From Chinchilla lanigera (Eukaryota > Chordata > Mammalia > Rodentia > Chinchillidae), in contig NW_004955475.1 of the NCBI RefSeq assembly GCF_000276665.1, forward strand, positions 3,624,958 through 3,688,957: a stretch of DNA of 64,000 nt, read 5' to 3'. Below the pieces are notes generated by a model. It did no database searches, was not told where the DNA came from, and saw only the letters and a program-made list of their open reading frames with translations. Below, in pieces: positions 34,861-47,484 of the stretch; position 1 is the first letter of the stretch; each line of letters begins with the position of its first letter. A program made the translations under genes and the position numbers.

Positions 34861-37180
34861 TAATAGGAGAATAACAATGGTTAATATATTGCATCTTGTG
34901 ATCTTTAAAGCAGTTGTTCAGAGTACAAGATATGAGGATAAAAATTTCTCCAATTGATATTAATGCAAACCTTCATTTTCAATGAACTAAAAGACACTAA
35001 TATTTTAACTGGCTAGCATTTTTTCCTTTTTCGGATCCGTCCTTTCCCTTTTCAGCAATCCTAGGTCCTTTTTCATTTGGAACAATTTCTTCCCATTTCA
35101 CAGTATCTATTGTTCACTTCAGACCTTATTTACTCTTTCAGTTTCTCATACCCAGGAGACAACACAATGTTTACAACATGTGAGTCTGATTTATTTCACT
35201 TATGAGTATGGTCTCAATTTGCATCCCTGTACCTATAAATGTCTGATATTTACCCTTCCTTATGATAGAGTACTACTCCACTGTATAAAAAGACCACATC
35301 TTTTTTATCCGTTCCTCAGTTGATAGGCATTTGGGTTGTTTCCAAGATTTAGCAATTACAAATTGTTCTACTATAAACATGGATGTGCATATATTGCTGT
35401 GGTGCCATGTTTGTAATTCTTCTGGGAAGATACCCAGAAGGGGAGCTGCTGAGTTCAATGAGATCTATATTCTTTGTTTTCTGAGGAATCTCCAAACTGA
35501 TTTCCAACATTTGTATACCAGTCTACACTTCCACGAACAGTGGAGAAGTGTTCCTTTTCCCCACAGCTCCTTCAGCATTTGTTATTGGTTGATGTGATGA
35601 TAGCCATTCTTTCTGGGTTGAGATGGAATCTCAGTGTTGCTTTAATTTGCATATATTAAATCACCTATGGTGTTGAACATTTTTTCATATATTCATTTGC
35701 CATTTGTATTTCTCCATCTGAGAAGTGTATATTCATCTCAGATACCCATCTTTGGATTGGCTCTTTGAATTTGGGTGCCTGATTTTTTTCAATTCTGTGT
35801 TTTAAATAGAAGTCCTTTGTTGGAGGGACATTTGGCTAAAAACTTTTCCCACTCTGTGGGTTGTCTTTTTACCATCTTATAGTAGAACAATTTGTAAATT
35901 GTTCTCTTTCTAAATGAATTTTAAGAATATTTTCCATTGGTGATTACTTTTGATGTGCAAAAGCTTTTTAATAAGATGGTATCCCAGTTGCTGATTCTTT
36001 GAAATATTTCCCATCCAATTTGTGTTTTGTTCATGAGCTCTGTGCCTACATGTATGTCTTCAAGATTTCTACCTACGTTCTTTTCCAGTACATTTAGTAT
36101 TTCTGTTTTAATATTTGGATCTTTAACACATTTTGACTTTCGTTTAGTACATAGTGATAGACATGCTTCTAGTTTTAGTTTTCAGCATGTAAAAAGACAG
36201 TTTTTCCTGCACCATTTATTAAATACTTTGTGCTAATATTTTTAGACCAGATATCATGCTTATATCTTCTACTCTGATTAACTAGTATGAATTCAATGAT
36301 ACACAATGTATCAACTATTGTAACTACTCTACTGACCTGTTTTGAAATTTATTTTCATTTCTATATTTGTCCTTTTTTTCTCTTTAAAATTAAATTTTAA
36401 AAGGAAGCTATCTTTCTTCCAGTGAACACATATGGTCCCTTTGTGAAATATAAGGTGGCTGAGTGTGTTTGTAGTTGTTTCTACATCTTCTAATTTGTTC
36501 CACTGATCCTCAGGTCTTTTTTTTTTTCCCAATACCATCCTGATTTTATCATAGTAGGTTTGTAATATAATTTCGAGGCAGGGATTTTGATTCCACCTGG
36601 CTTGTCTTTGTTACGCAGAATTGCTTTTGCTATTCTAGATCTCTTCTCTTTCTAAATGAATTTTACGAATATTTTCTTCAGTTCTGTGAGGCATGCTAAT
36701 TATTAGGACTGCATTACATCTGTATAACAATTTTCAGAGTATGTCCATTTTCACTATATTGATTCTTCCTATCCAACTGAAAGGGATATCATTCCATTTT
36801 CTTTTATCCTCTTGCTGTGGTATACTCTCTTTGGGGGAAGGCAGAAAAAACAGGGGACCTTACATCCTAAATCAATGTTGTATGCCTTGATTTAGCCACA
36901 CTATTTTAGTACATCTTTTTTTTTTTCTTAAGATTCCAATTATGGCAGGCAATCTTTCCAACCTGGCAAAACACTGGAAGCTGAATGTGTTGGCTAGCCA
37001 TATTATTAATTCCTTTATCTACTATTGCTTGGTGTATGAGTCTCTTATTTCAGATTGACTTTTGTTTCAGGGTGTACATACCCCCCTTTCTTCCTATAAC
37101 CTGTGTTTTTGCTGAATTCCTCTGAGCAGCTTTGAACAACACTCCTCCTGTATTCAGCCATGTTGTCTCTCTCTAATGTC
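34861..37180 (-). mobile_element. L1, antisense, tail-to-tail with the previous copy
   Basis: Begins with the antisense Y-type 3' UTR (34861-35100) and the ORF2 end (35270-35600). It goes on through ORF2 (to about 36800) and what may be 5' region (36890-37180, minus strand starting AGAGACAACATGGCTGAATA). A sense L1 3' fragment is inserted at 36228-36404. Confidence 0.7.
36228..36404 (+). mobile_element. Short L1 3'-UTR insertion (about 175 bases)
   Basis: Sense Y-type 3' UTR (TGTGCTAATATTTTTAGACC to TTAAAATTAAATTTTAAA). It splits the antisense L1 at a point that is continuous in the copy at 44260-44300 (CACCATTTATTAAAGG...CTATCTTTCTTCCAG). An extreme 5' truncation. Confidence 0.8.
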
Positions 37181-38042
37181 CTTATTTTCCATTTAATTTT
37201 ATAGCTTACAAAGTTTTTTACTGTTTTCTATTTTTATTTCATTATGGTCAGAAAAAATACTTAATATTATTTTATGTTGTTTAAAGTTTTGGACTTGATT
37301 ATAATCTATGCTGTATTCTATGCTGGTGAATACTCCATGTTTTGCTGTGAAGAATGAGCACTTTGCAGCTGCTAAATCAAATGTTCTTCAGACGTTTATT
37401 GAATCTAGGTTATTAATTAACTGTTCTTTACCTGTTGATATTTTGTCTTGATAATCTGTCCATTGTTGAAAGTGAAGTACTAAAGATCTCTATTATGATT
37501 ATACTAGAGTCCTTACTATTGATGTATTTGAATATTTTTCTCCCTTTAGTTCAATTAGTATTTGAGCAATATGTTTGGATGATGCATTATTGAATTCAAT
37601 TATACTTAGAATTATTCTTCCTGATTTGACATATATGTCATATAATAACATTCTTTGTCTTTTTTTATTAAGTTACTTCATAATGTATAAGAATGGCTAC
37701 TCTTGCTTCTTTGAGGAGTTCCACTTACTTGTAATGACTTAATATGTCCTTTTAATTTCAATATATGTGTGCTGTTAGCACTGAGGTGAGTTTCTTGTAA
37801 CCACATAAAAATAATTGCTGTTTGAATTCATTCAGTCACTCACAATTTTGTAATTGAACAATGCACTTAATTTATATTTAAGGTAATTTTTGAGAAGTAA
37901 GGTCTTAAACCAGCCATTATGTAACTTGATTTCTAGTTTTCTTATAGTTTATTCTTTTCTTTTTATATGCCTTAGAATCTTCTTTTGTGATTAATTGATT
38001 TCTCCAGTTGTTTGATTGCTTACTTAAAATTTGTAAATGGTC
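37181..38042 (-). mobile_element. Ancient L1 5' portion, antisense
   Basis: The plus strand shows the familiar antisense pattern of ancient mammalian L1 (GATAATCTGTCCATTGTTGA at 37450 and the following stretch of about 500 bases). No frame remains. Confidence 0.5.
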
Positions 38043-38508
38043 ACATCTAGAGATCATACTCATAAGTGAAATAAATCAGACCTCCATGTGTAAGCATTGT
38101 CTCACTAGTATAAGAACTTGAAAGAGTGAATAAAAATTAGGAGGTATGATAGATATTATGAAATGAAAGGAAACTGCTCAAAAGTAAAGAGCAACTGGGA
38201 TGAGGGAAAAAAGAAAAGAAAGAAGGGGAAATTATTTTTATATGTATATAAAGGATAGTTGTACTACTGACTTCTATCACTTTACTGAAAGGATCAGTTA
38301 ATGGTTAATTATTTGATCAGTCTTGCATATTTCTATTTGTTTTCTTGAGAAACCACTTTGAAGATATCAATACAGAATACAACAACCATTGTTAATTTCC
38401 TACCACTTTGTAGTTCAGTATTGCTTGTATTTTTGTTATGTTATTTTGTAAATGGATGTCTGTTTGTTAATATGTTTTCCTTCTTTTATTTTTAAAATAA
38501 ATTTTTAA
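38043..38508 (+). mobile_element. 5'-truncated L1 (3' UTR only), sense
   Basis: From GAGATCATACTCATAAGTGA through CAACAACCATTGTTAATTTCC to TTTAAAATAAATTTTTAAAA. Y-type 3' UTR, inserted into the ancient L1. Confidence 0.75.
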
Positions 38509-41080
38509 AAAATGTTTTCAGTTTACATATCACTTTTACCTTGTGTTCAGCATGAGGTTTACAAAACAGGTTTTGATTATAAAATCTATTTTGAAATGAC
38601 TAAAACTAAGAATTTATTATACAATTATCAAAATGAATGAAAATAAGGGGATAAAACTTCTAATAAAAATTCTATGTGTGCAGTTCTTTCTTCTGTATAT
38701 TGTGAATTTGTGATACTCCATTTTACATACTTATATTTGTATCTTAGTTTATTTTAGATTTTTATTTTTAAAAGTTTTTTAATTTTTCCTCCTATGGATA
38801 TGGATAGTTTATTTGACTCATTAACCTCTCCTTCTCTTTGACTAACTCTCTTCATCCTTTCTTTAGTATTTCTTACAAGGCAAGTTTGGGGTGGTAAATC
38901 CTCTAAATTTACTCTTTCTGGTAATATCTTTAATTTTTCTATCAAAGAGCAATTTATTAAATAGTCTATTCTTGGTTGGCAAAATTTCAATTGTAATCCC
39001 ACTGAATGTCTCATATAACATTTTTTAGCCTTTAAGATACTTTTGCTGAGTTTGCCCTCAGGTGAATTGGAATAGTCTCATGTATCATTTCTTTATAACA
39101 GTTGTTCCCTTAGGAATTCTTCATTTTTAAATTTTGAGAGCTTAATTATGTCTCAGAATAGACTTCATTGAATAGATCCTAATTATCTTTAACCTTTCTG
39201 TACCTCAATATCTGCCCCCTCTATAGATTTGTGGAAATTTGTGGTTTTTTTCTCTGATTATACTTTTTAATCTTTAGTCATTCAGAAGTTCCTCTTGTAT
39301 CACAATACTTTGATAATTCATTCTTTGCATGTTGTTCCAGGTTTTTATAACCTTATACAGTATTTTTTGGTTTTTAACATTTTTCTACACTGAAAATGTC
39401 ATTTTGAATAGCTGGCCTTTGACACACTAATTCTTCCTTATTTTAGATATATTCTGACATGATGTCTCCCATCGTGTTTTTAATTTCACTGGGTGCATTT
39501 TTACCTTAGTGGCTTGTTATTAAATTGTTTCAGTAATCTGTTAGCTTTCTTTGTTACAGTTACTATTGAGTCTGTTTCAAGCCTTGTATTTTCATATTGG
39601 TTTTTACTGAAGTGATGTGTCCCTTAGAAAGGTTTTTATTATGTTGATATAAAATTTCATCTGCATATATAAGGATTAGGAATCCATTTTGGTCTCTAAA
39701 ATTTGAGTTTGCTTATGCTCATTTTTTAAAATACTATAAACTGAGTGCTTTTGTTTGAGCCTTGAAATATTTCCATTGTTTCAGCATTAGATGATGTTCT
39801 AAGACCTGGATTGCTGCGAGTTCACTAGTGGCACAGTTTTGCAGTATCAGGCCAGGAACATGTTCTATTTCCTCGATTGTACTTATGTTCATTTATGTGC
39901 TTCTCCAAATGTGAAGGTAATCTGTCACCATCAGCTTCTGCTCAGGATTAAGATATTGACCAATACTGCATTCATAGTCCCTGGTCTGTGGCTTTGTACC
40001 ATGGCAATCTGCCTGGCTCTGAGCCTTACATAGAGAGACCAGCACCAGGCTTTTAAGCATGAACTTGTATCCCCAACTTTTCCTGTCTTAAGTGGAAAAT
40101 TACTCTCTTAAGTGCTGTCTGGGTTTTTGTGTTGAGAAGTTCTGTGACCACAAACTCTACAATGCAAGATCATACTCTGATACCACAACTGATGCCAAGA
40201 CAGTTCTGAGATAGGATCAAAACCTATGCTGCAATGAGCTGCTTGATCCTGAGGTGGAGAGCTAAAGATGACTACAGTGACACACGTGTTTATTGATGGG
40301 ATATAAAGCAATTGCCTAGGGCCATAGGTCTACAAACAACATACCATGTTCAGAGGGTCCATCCATAGGTATGATCCTGTGGACTGGGAACGTTAAAATC
40401 CACTCGTTGTTAGATTTTACCAGCCCAACATTGAATTCCAAGACAATTCTGTGCTTAATTTCCTGTCTTATTTGCAAAAGAATGAAGTCTTGCTCCTTAA
40501 TGTGTATGAGGTTGAGGAGTGTGAGTTGGGGCATCCTGTCCAGCCTAGCGGATGCCAAATTTAGTCATAACCAAGTCTCATAGCCACAGGGACCTCTGAA
40601 GGGCTGGGTGTATAGCAGGCCTATGCATATGTGGCAGATTTTTAGGTTGAAACATAAGTCTGTTTCACCAGTGCACATATCTCTGTTGTCAGGGGAAGTT
40701 TAAAATCTCTATCCATGATTATTTGCTCAGGGCTAGGTATATTTGGGGCTAGAGCTCATTATGGCAGTACTGGCACTGAGCACTAAAGTAAAGTACTGTG
40801 CTCATTTTCCTGCCCTACTCCCCTGTACATGGGTCCTTTCTCCACATTATTAATACAATAACAATTAAGTAGTGGTGGAAGCAGTCCATTGGCTATCCAG
40901 GATGACATGTAGGTGAGTCTCGTGTGAGTTCACAACTGTGGGAACCTGTGCATTCTGTTGGTTGCTTGCACAATTTCCTCATGATATAGGTCAAAACATG
41001 ACTTCTGTTCCAGTGGAGTGTATATTTTCTTAAGATTCCAGGGAAGGTCTATTTCCTTTGCTGGTGAGTTAGTTACTATT
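38509..41080 (-). mobile_element. Probable ancient L1 5' region, antisense, with intron
   Basis: 38750-39700 reads like the antisense 5' half of an ancient L1 (for example TCTATTCTTGGTTGGCAAAA at 38965). 39780-41080 may be its 5' UTR. No gene frame. The assignment is by texture and weak similarity only. Confidence 0.35.
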
Positions 41081-42632
41081 TTGCTCAACCACTCTTATTG
41101 TTTTTATATGCAGATTAATTATGGTTTAAGAGATGTGTTGATATAAAGTAGACAAAGAACAAAATTGTATTAGTTAATAGTACATGCAAATTAGATATAC
41201 CATAGTATTCAAATACTTGGTCAAACACCAGTCTAAGTATTGCTATGAAAGCATAGTTTAGATGAGATTAATATTTAATCAGAAAATTTTGAGTAAGACA
41301 TAACCTTTAATAATGTAGATGTTACCCAACCAATTCATGGCATAAAGTGAATAATAAGATTGAAATTACCTGTGAAGAAAGGAATTCTGGGACAACATAT
41401 TTGGGACACCTCCTGTCTCTCAGGAGCTATCAGCATTCCCCATTACCCATTTGTATTCCCTATTTCTTTTCTCCAGTAAGTTCCTTATTAATAGAAAAAA
41501 TAAAAATGAATTCTGACCTGTATTTCCTTAGGACTCAAACAGCAACACTAACTCTTACCTGGATCTCTGTAAATTCTCCCTCTGTGTCTGTTTCTCCGTT
41601 ACTTTCTGTCTCTCTCTCTGTCTCTCTTTCTCTCTCTCATTTAATATTTATATATGTAGTATTTATTATATATTATATGTATATGCATCAATCAGGATAG
41701 TGAAGAATATTATTTATGTTATTCCAGATAATCAGAAGTATTGCTTTTGCTGTCTCTTCCTAATACAACAACTGTGGGACATAGTCTTGCAGTTTCTCAC
41801 AAAGCCAAATATATTCTTCACTATCTTTGCTGTCAACTAAATTAGTAGAAAACTTACACCCACAAAGATATCACATATAAATATTTATACTAGTACATAA
41901 AACACACCAATTCAAGATAATGGTAATGATAACAGGAATTTTTGTTCAAGTAATAGGTCGTACTGGTGAACTTTGTACTATATTCTCAATTATTTTGGTA
42001 AATGTGTGCTTGAGAAATGGTGTAAAACTAAAAAGACAATCAAATAACATACAAGGCCTTGGTCTACTTTTGTACAAAATAGAAACAAATATCATGTCTT
42101 ATTGGAAAACAAAGGATAAAGGACATCAACCATAAAATATTTTCAACAAGGTTTAATATTCTAACTTTCATTTTGTTTCAGCCTTACAAATATTCAGATA
42201 TGAATATCAGTTAGTATTTCAAAAAGCTCTTTTTATTGAACCTGGAAGTGGTTAAACTTCAAATTGCTATAAAAGTAATTAAAGTAATGGGAATAGTTAA
42301 ATAGTATATGGCTGATAAAGCTATTTACCTTAGGGAAATTGTTAAAGTAACTATGCAATTTTGTAAATATAAATGCTAAATCCTTGAAAATACTTTTGAG
42401 TCATATTAAAACTAGCAATTCTTCTTGGTTGCTTGTCCTGTCAGGAGAAGATTAACATCCTTTTATCAACTTACCTAAGAAAAATGAACTTTATTTCAGT
42501 TGCTATGAAATACAGTTTTCCTGCCCTAAAATACAGTATTTCTCTGTCAATGCGTTTGATGCCATGGAGATGACAAACATACTTAATCTGACTAAATGTA
42601 AATTCTATAAAGTGCATTCTATTTAAAATTAC
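41081..42632. other. FAAH2 intron, with a TC-rich tract at 41607-41639
   Basis: No repeat family or exon recognised. The 117-codon open frame at 41347-41700 runs through the TC tract and looks accidental. Confidence 0.5.
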
Positions 42633-42750
42633 CTTTTTCTGGGCCTGAATGAGATCTTGGTCTACTTTGGATATTAATACCGAGCCTCCATCATGTTCCA
42701 TCCAGTAAAATTTCACATGCTTTAAGTGTACTTTTGTGTCCAGTTTTAAC
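42633..42750 (-). CDS. FAAH2: FAAH2 internal exon, second of three in the window
   Basis: 118 bases on the minus strand: one base completing a codon begun in the previous exon, then 39 whole codons. It reads LKLDTKVHLKHVKFYWMEHD and then GGSVLISKVDQDLIQAQKK. The acceptor is TTCTCCACAG/GTTAAA and the donor AAG/GTAATT. The phases fit both neighbours: the upstream exon ends with two bases of the codon, and the downstream exon starts in phase 0. It encodes a mid-domain part of the amidase-signature fold (about residues 290-330). The frame is intact. Known mammalian FAAH2 proteins have closely similar sequence here. Confidence 0.95.
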
Positions 42751-42814
42751 CTGTGGAGAATTTTTAAGAGACTAATATCAATAAGCTGTTTCATGTGTTT
42801 ACTAGTTCAATCCT

Positions 42815-44640
42815 TTCACAATTTTATTTTTTTCTCTTTTTTTAATTTTAAATTGAGAAAAAAGTAAAAAACTGTACAGAATTTCAAAACAACATGATGG
42901 GAAATTAACAATGGTTGGTATACTACATATTGTTATTTTCAAAGTAGTGGCTCAGATTAAAAGATATATGCATGCAAAAATGATCAAACAGTATAAGCAC
43001 TAACAGCTCCTTTCAATGAACTAATATAAATTAGTAGTACAATTATCATAGTTACCTCATATAAATAGATGGACAGATAGAGTTACATTTAAATATAGAT
43101 ATACAAAATAGTTTTTTTTTTTACTTTGCTTTTTTGATGCAGTTTTATTTACTCTTCCTTATTTTCTCCCTTCTCCCATCTCAGTTATTTCCTTTTAATC
43201 CATTTCTTTCCCTTTCATTTTATCTATTGTTACTTTTGGATTTTATTTCCTTTTTCAGTGTCTTACACTAGGAAGACAATTACATATCTGAGTCTGGTGT
43301 ACTTCACTTATGAGCATGCTCTCTACTTTCATTCATTTACCTATAAAAGCCACAAGTTTATCTCTCTTCATAGCTGAATAGTACTCCATTGTGTAAAAAC
43401 TATCACATCTTTATCCATTTTTCAGTTGATGGGCATTTGGGTTGTTTCAAAGATTTAGTTATAGCAAAGTGTGCTGCTGTAAACACAGGTGCACATATAT
43501 CACTGTGGTATGATGTTTTCAATTCCTTTGGGAAAATGCCCAGAAGAGGAAGAGTTGGGTCAAATGGGACCTTTAATCCGAGTTTGTTGAGGGATTTCCA
43601 CACTGTTTTCCACAGTGGTTGTACCAGTCTACACTTTTATCAGCAATGGAGAAGGGTTCCTTTTTCCCTCATAATCCCTCCAGAATTTGTTATTGGTTGA
43701 CTTTTTGATGGTAGCCATTCTTTCCAGGGTGTCATGGAATCTCAGCGTTGTTCTAAATTACATCTTTTAAATGACCAATGATGTTCAACATTTTTCATAT
43801 ATTTATTTGCTATTTGTATTTCTTCATCTGAGAAGTGTGTCTTCATCTCAGATGCCCAGTTTGGGATTGGGGCTTTGAATTGTGGTCCTTTTTTTTTTTT
43901 TTAGTTCTTTGTAGGTTCTAGATATCAGTCCTTTGTCTGAGGGATAGTTGGCTAAATTTTTTTCCCAATTCATAGGTTTTCTTCTCGCTTTGTTGGTGAT
44001 TCCTTTTGATGTGTAAAACTTTTTAATAAGATGAGATCCCAGTTGTTGATTCTTTGAAGTATTTCCAGTGCTGACTTTTTGTTCTTGAACTCTACTCATA
44101 TCCCTATGTCTTCAAGACTTCTACCTACTTTCACTTTCAGTAGACTTAGTTTTTCTGTTTTAATATTTAGATCTTTATGCCATTATGACTTGAGTGTGGT
44201 GCTTGGTGATAGACATGTGAGTAACTTTAGCTTTCAGCATGTGGAAAGCCAGTTCTTCCATCACCATTTATTAAAGGTACTATCTTTCTTCCAGTGAACA
44301 TGTTTGACTCCTTTGTCAAAGATAAGTTGGCTGAGTGTATTTATAGTTGTATCTGCACTTTCTAATCTGTTCCACTGATATTTAAGTCTGTTTTTTGTCA
44401 ATAACATGCTGATTTTATCACAGTAGCTTTGTAGTATAATTTCAACTCAGGTATTGTGATACCTCCTGCCTTGTCTTTGTTGCTCAGGATTGCCTTTGCT
44501 ATTGTAGGTCTCTTCTGTTTCCAAATGAATTTTAGGAATGTTTTCTGTAGATCTATGAGCTATGCTAATGGTATTTTCATCAGGATTGCTTTAAATCCGT
44601 ATACAATGGTCATACTATTTCAATCTTAACAACTGTGTTT
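42815..44640 (-). mobile_element. L1, antisense, 5'-truncated
   Basis: Y-type 3' UTR at 42830-43200 and the ORF2 end at 43380-43700 (minus-strand frame 43403-43603 includes [20 protein letters not shown]). More of the ORF2 C-terminal half follows, to about 44640. It lies about 65 bases from the FAAH2 exon. Confidence 0.8.
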
Positions 44641-45537
44641 CAATAATAATGGAGTTTTCTCCCACAGAACTGTGTGCCAGAAACAGTGATATTTTGTTGG
44701 GTTTCAGATATGCACTTAAGAATATAATTCTGTCTGCAGTGAAGAAAAGAGTTTAGAATAGGGCAAGATTAGAGATGAAGGAAAATGTCAGAAGTCTATA
44801 GTAGGAGTCCAGATGAGAAATAAATGTGTCCACACTAGAAACTTAACCATGGTGATAAAAAAATGCAAAGATGCTAAAATAAATAGGACATAGGAATGAG
44901 AGACAGGAAATTTGGCCTTAATTTCTGGATTGATTGTCACCCAGTCATTGAAATTTGGTAACAATAGAGGTATCCAATTGTGTCTTAAGGCTTAGAAAAA
45001 GAATAAGATCAATTTGAGATATATTGAATTTAAGTATCCGAGATGATTACTATGGCAGTAAATACAAAGTCCTGCAGTTTAAACAAGAATGAACTGAAGA
45101 TGCACAATTTAGAGTCATCAGTGCATAGCAAATTAGATAAATGGTATACATACAAAGAGTCATGCTGGGAAGTGAGTAGATAGAGTGCAACTAGTAATCT
45201 AGAATATATAAGGAATGAGTTAAAGGGACTATCAGTAAGAAGAAAAAAGAAAACAATGAACATAAAAGCTTCATCAGAAAAGTATGAGTCATAACATTCA
45301 AGTGTAAAGTTGTTTCAGGAGGGAGTAGTTAATGTGTCATCACTTATAATTATATCGCAAGTTACAAGTGTTAAATTGTCATATATTTTCCACATTTTCC
45401 CCCAAATAAGCCCATGTATTATATTAATCTTTGGTGTGAAAGTTGCAAAAAAGCTTATTTTCAGGGAATGTCTTCGATTTTCATGTACAGCTGTATAGAT
45501 ATTTTTCATTTGTTAATGTAATAAAAACCTATATCTG
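44641..45537. other. FAAH2 intron, nothing recognised
   Basis: Unique-looking sequence. Short open frames on both strands overlap each other and look accidental. Confidence 0.5.
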
Positions 45538-45790
45538 ACATACAAAATTCTACTTTTTTCAAATACAATCATATCATCTTCTTCCAGATCATTGTTATAA
45601 ACCGCCAAAATCCAGCCTGAATTTCTTGCAATCCCATTTCCTTCAGAACCATTCGCACCAGTGTATTAAATCCAGCAGTAGAATTCACCTTAAATGAGCA
45701 CTTCTCGTACATATAGCCTGCTTTTAGTGCATTGGTAACACCCCTGTCAGTGATTTTATCCCATTAATTCTTTACCAAAGTTATGACCTC
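45538..45790 (-). repeat. Left arm of a large inverted repeat, with coding-like minus strand
   Basis: The reverse complement matches 46800-47042: GAAAAAAGTAGAATTTTGTA and GCAAGAAATTCAGG are shared. The minus strand holds an open stretch reading ITDRGVTNALKAGYMYEKC. This looks like remnant coding sequence, perhaps of an old transposase, but I cannot name the family. Confidence 0.6.
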
Positions 45791-46799
45791 TTGCATGCTA
45801 GGCTTTACGATGTTTCCATCAGATCAAGTGTAAACTGAAGACTTACAAGACAGGAATGGCAGCAAAAATGATAAGAATGATGGTCCACACAAAAGCACCA
45901 AAAAATTCCAGGCAGAAAATTTAGAGAAATATTTATTTTCTATGAGTGAAGTAATTGTGTCAACACATGATGCACTAAATTATGAAGTTTCATATTAGAC
46001 ACAATCATGTCTGTTCTTTATTATGTCTGCAAATTACTTATGAACTGTGTCTGTACTCGCATTGGCCATTTGGCCAGAAGTCCCACGTTCATCTGTTTGC
46101 ATAGGTATTTGCCTCTCATACAAAGGTACCTGCTTTGATGTTTACAAATACTTTATTATAATTGATATCATTATATATTTTAAGTATTGTCAATAATATT
46201 ATGTACTTATATATTAAGTTAGTATTTTATAATTCAACATGTCTGTCATGTGTGGCAATGGGCATACTAAATGTGTCCATTTGGCTGGCAATCTGAAAAG
46301 GGGGTTATTTTTATATTAGAGCTTGTAGTACAAGCATCCTGAAAAATTATGCTAGGGTTTACTTTTCAGTTAGGTACTATTTTCAGGGAAATAGGATAGT
46401 CACGTTTGTCACATTTTGCTCCCATGACTAATTTTCTCTTAATCTTTAATGCTCATTAAGTTATTTTTACATTGTACTCTTCCTCCCCACACCACCACAC
46501 ACTCATTTTTACTAATAATACTTTTCTTTCCAAAGTCTCTGATTTTTCTTCTTGCAACATATTTCCCAAACATCTTCATAATTCAATATACTGTGTATTG
46601 TAACAGACATAGTTAATGCACTCATGAAAAATAAAGAAAACTTTTCAGAATTTTGGTGCCTGAAATTTTTTGTTGCTTTTGTGTGCACCATCATTCTCAA
46701 CGGTCATCATTTTTGTTGCCACTTTTGTCTAGTAAGTCTTCAATTTACACTTGATTTAATAGAAACATTGCGAAGCCTAATCTGTAAGAGGTTGTAAGT
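45791..46799. other. Spacer of the inverted repeat
   Basis: About 1 kb of AT-rich sequence with no recognised element. Confidence 0.5.
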
Positions 46800-47042
46800 T
46801 GGGTGTACTACTTATGAGATAAAGACACGGACAGGTGCACTGCCAATAAACTACAAGCAGGCTATATAGACAAAAAGTGCTAATTTAAGGAGAGCTCTAC
46901 TGCTGGACTTAAGACACTGGGCCAGTGATTCTGTAGGAAATGGAGTTGCAAGAAATTCAGGTAGGATTTTGGAGCATTATAGTTATGTTCTAGAAGAACA
47001 TGATATGACTACATTTGAAAAAAGTAGAATTTTGTACATGAA
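46800..47042 (+). repeat. Right arm of the large inverted repeat
   Basis: Plus-strand GGCTATATAGACAAAAAGTG (46859) and GGAGTTGCAAGAAATTCAGG (46943) match the left arm in reverse complement. It is more decayed as coding sequence than the left arm. Confidence 0.6.
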
Positions 47043-47246
47043 TAAATGTAGATTGTTGTAGATGAAAAACTAAGACATTCTCTGAAAATAAGAACTTGTG
47101 CATTTTGGAGTAAATATCAGTATAAGATCTGGTCATATTTTGGTGAAAATATGGTAGTGGAAAGGGAATATGAGGCTAAGAAAAAAGGTTTGTCTATTTT
47201 CAATATATATTTTAACAATATACTTCCCTCTTCATATACCTACATA

Positions 47247-47248
<2 letters not shown>

Positions 47249-47291
<43 letters not shown>

Positions 47292-47296
47292 TGTGT
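47249..47296. repeat. (GT)n microsatellite
   Basis: About 17 GT units, then ATGTGTGTGTGTTTGT. Confidence 0.97.
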
Positions 47297-47484
47297 TTGT
47301 GAGATGATGAAGTCATAATAACTTGAGGTGCATTCAGAGAGAAAGAGTAAGAAAAGATGAGAACCACATTATCAGTAAAAGTATTTATATACTAAGGTAA
47401 AAGAAAAATATTGTTACTAAGAGAAAATAAAAGATTATAATTGGATGGAGACCTAGGAAAATTTAGTTGTGAGAAACTTAAATG

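Noticed and set aside
38030..38455. Target-site duplication TTTGTAAATGG around the truncated L1
   Set aside because: The second copy lies before the end of the L1 3' UTR, which continues to about 38508, so the match is accidental.
41347..41700. 117-codon plus-strand open frame
   Set aside because: Its serine-rich half is just the TC microsatellite, and the codon use looks random.
42471..42794. The whole 107-codon minus-strand open frame as a gene
   Set aside because: Only 42633-42750 is exon. The ends of the frame are intron read-through beyond the AG and GT sites.
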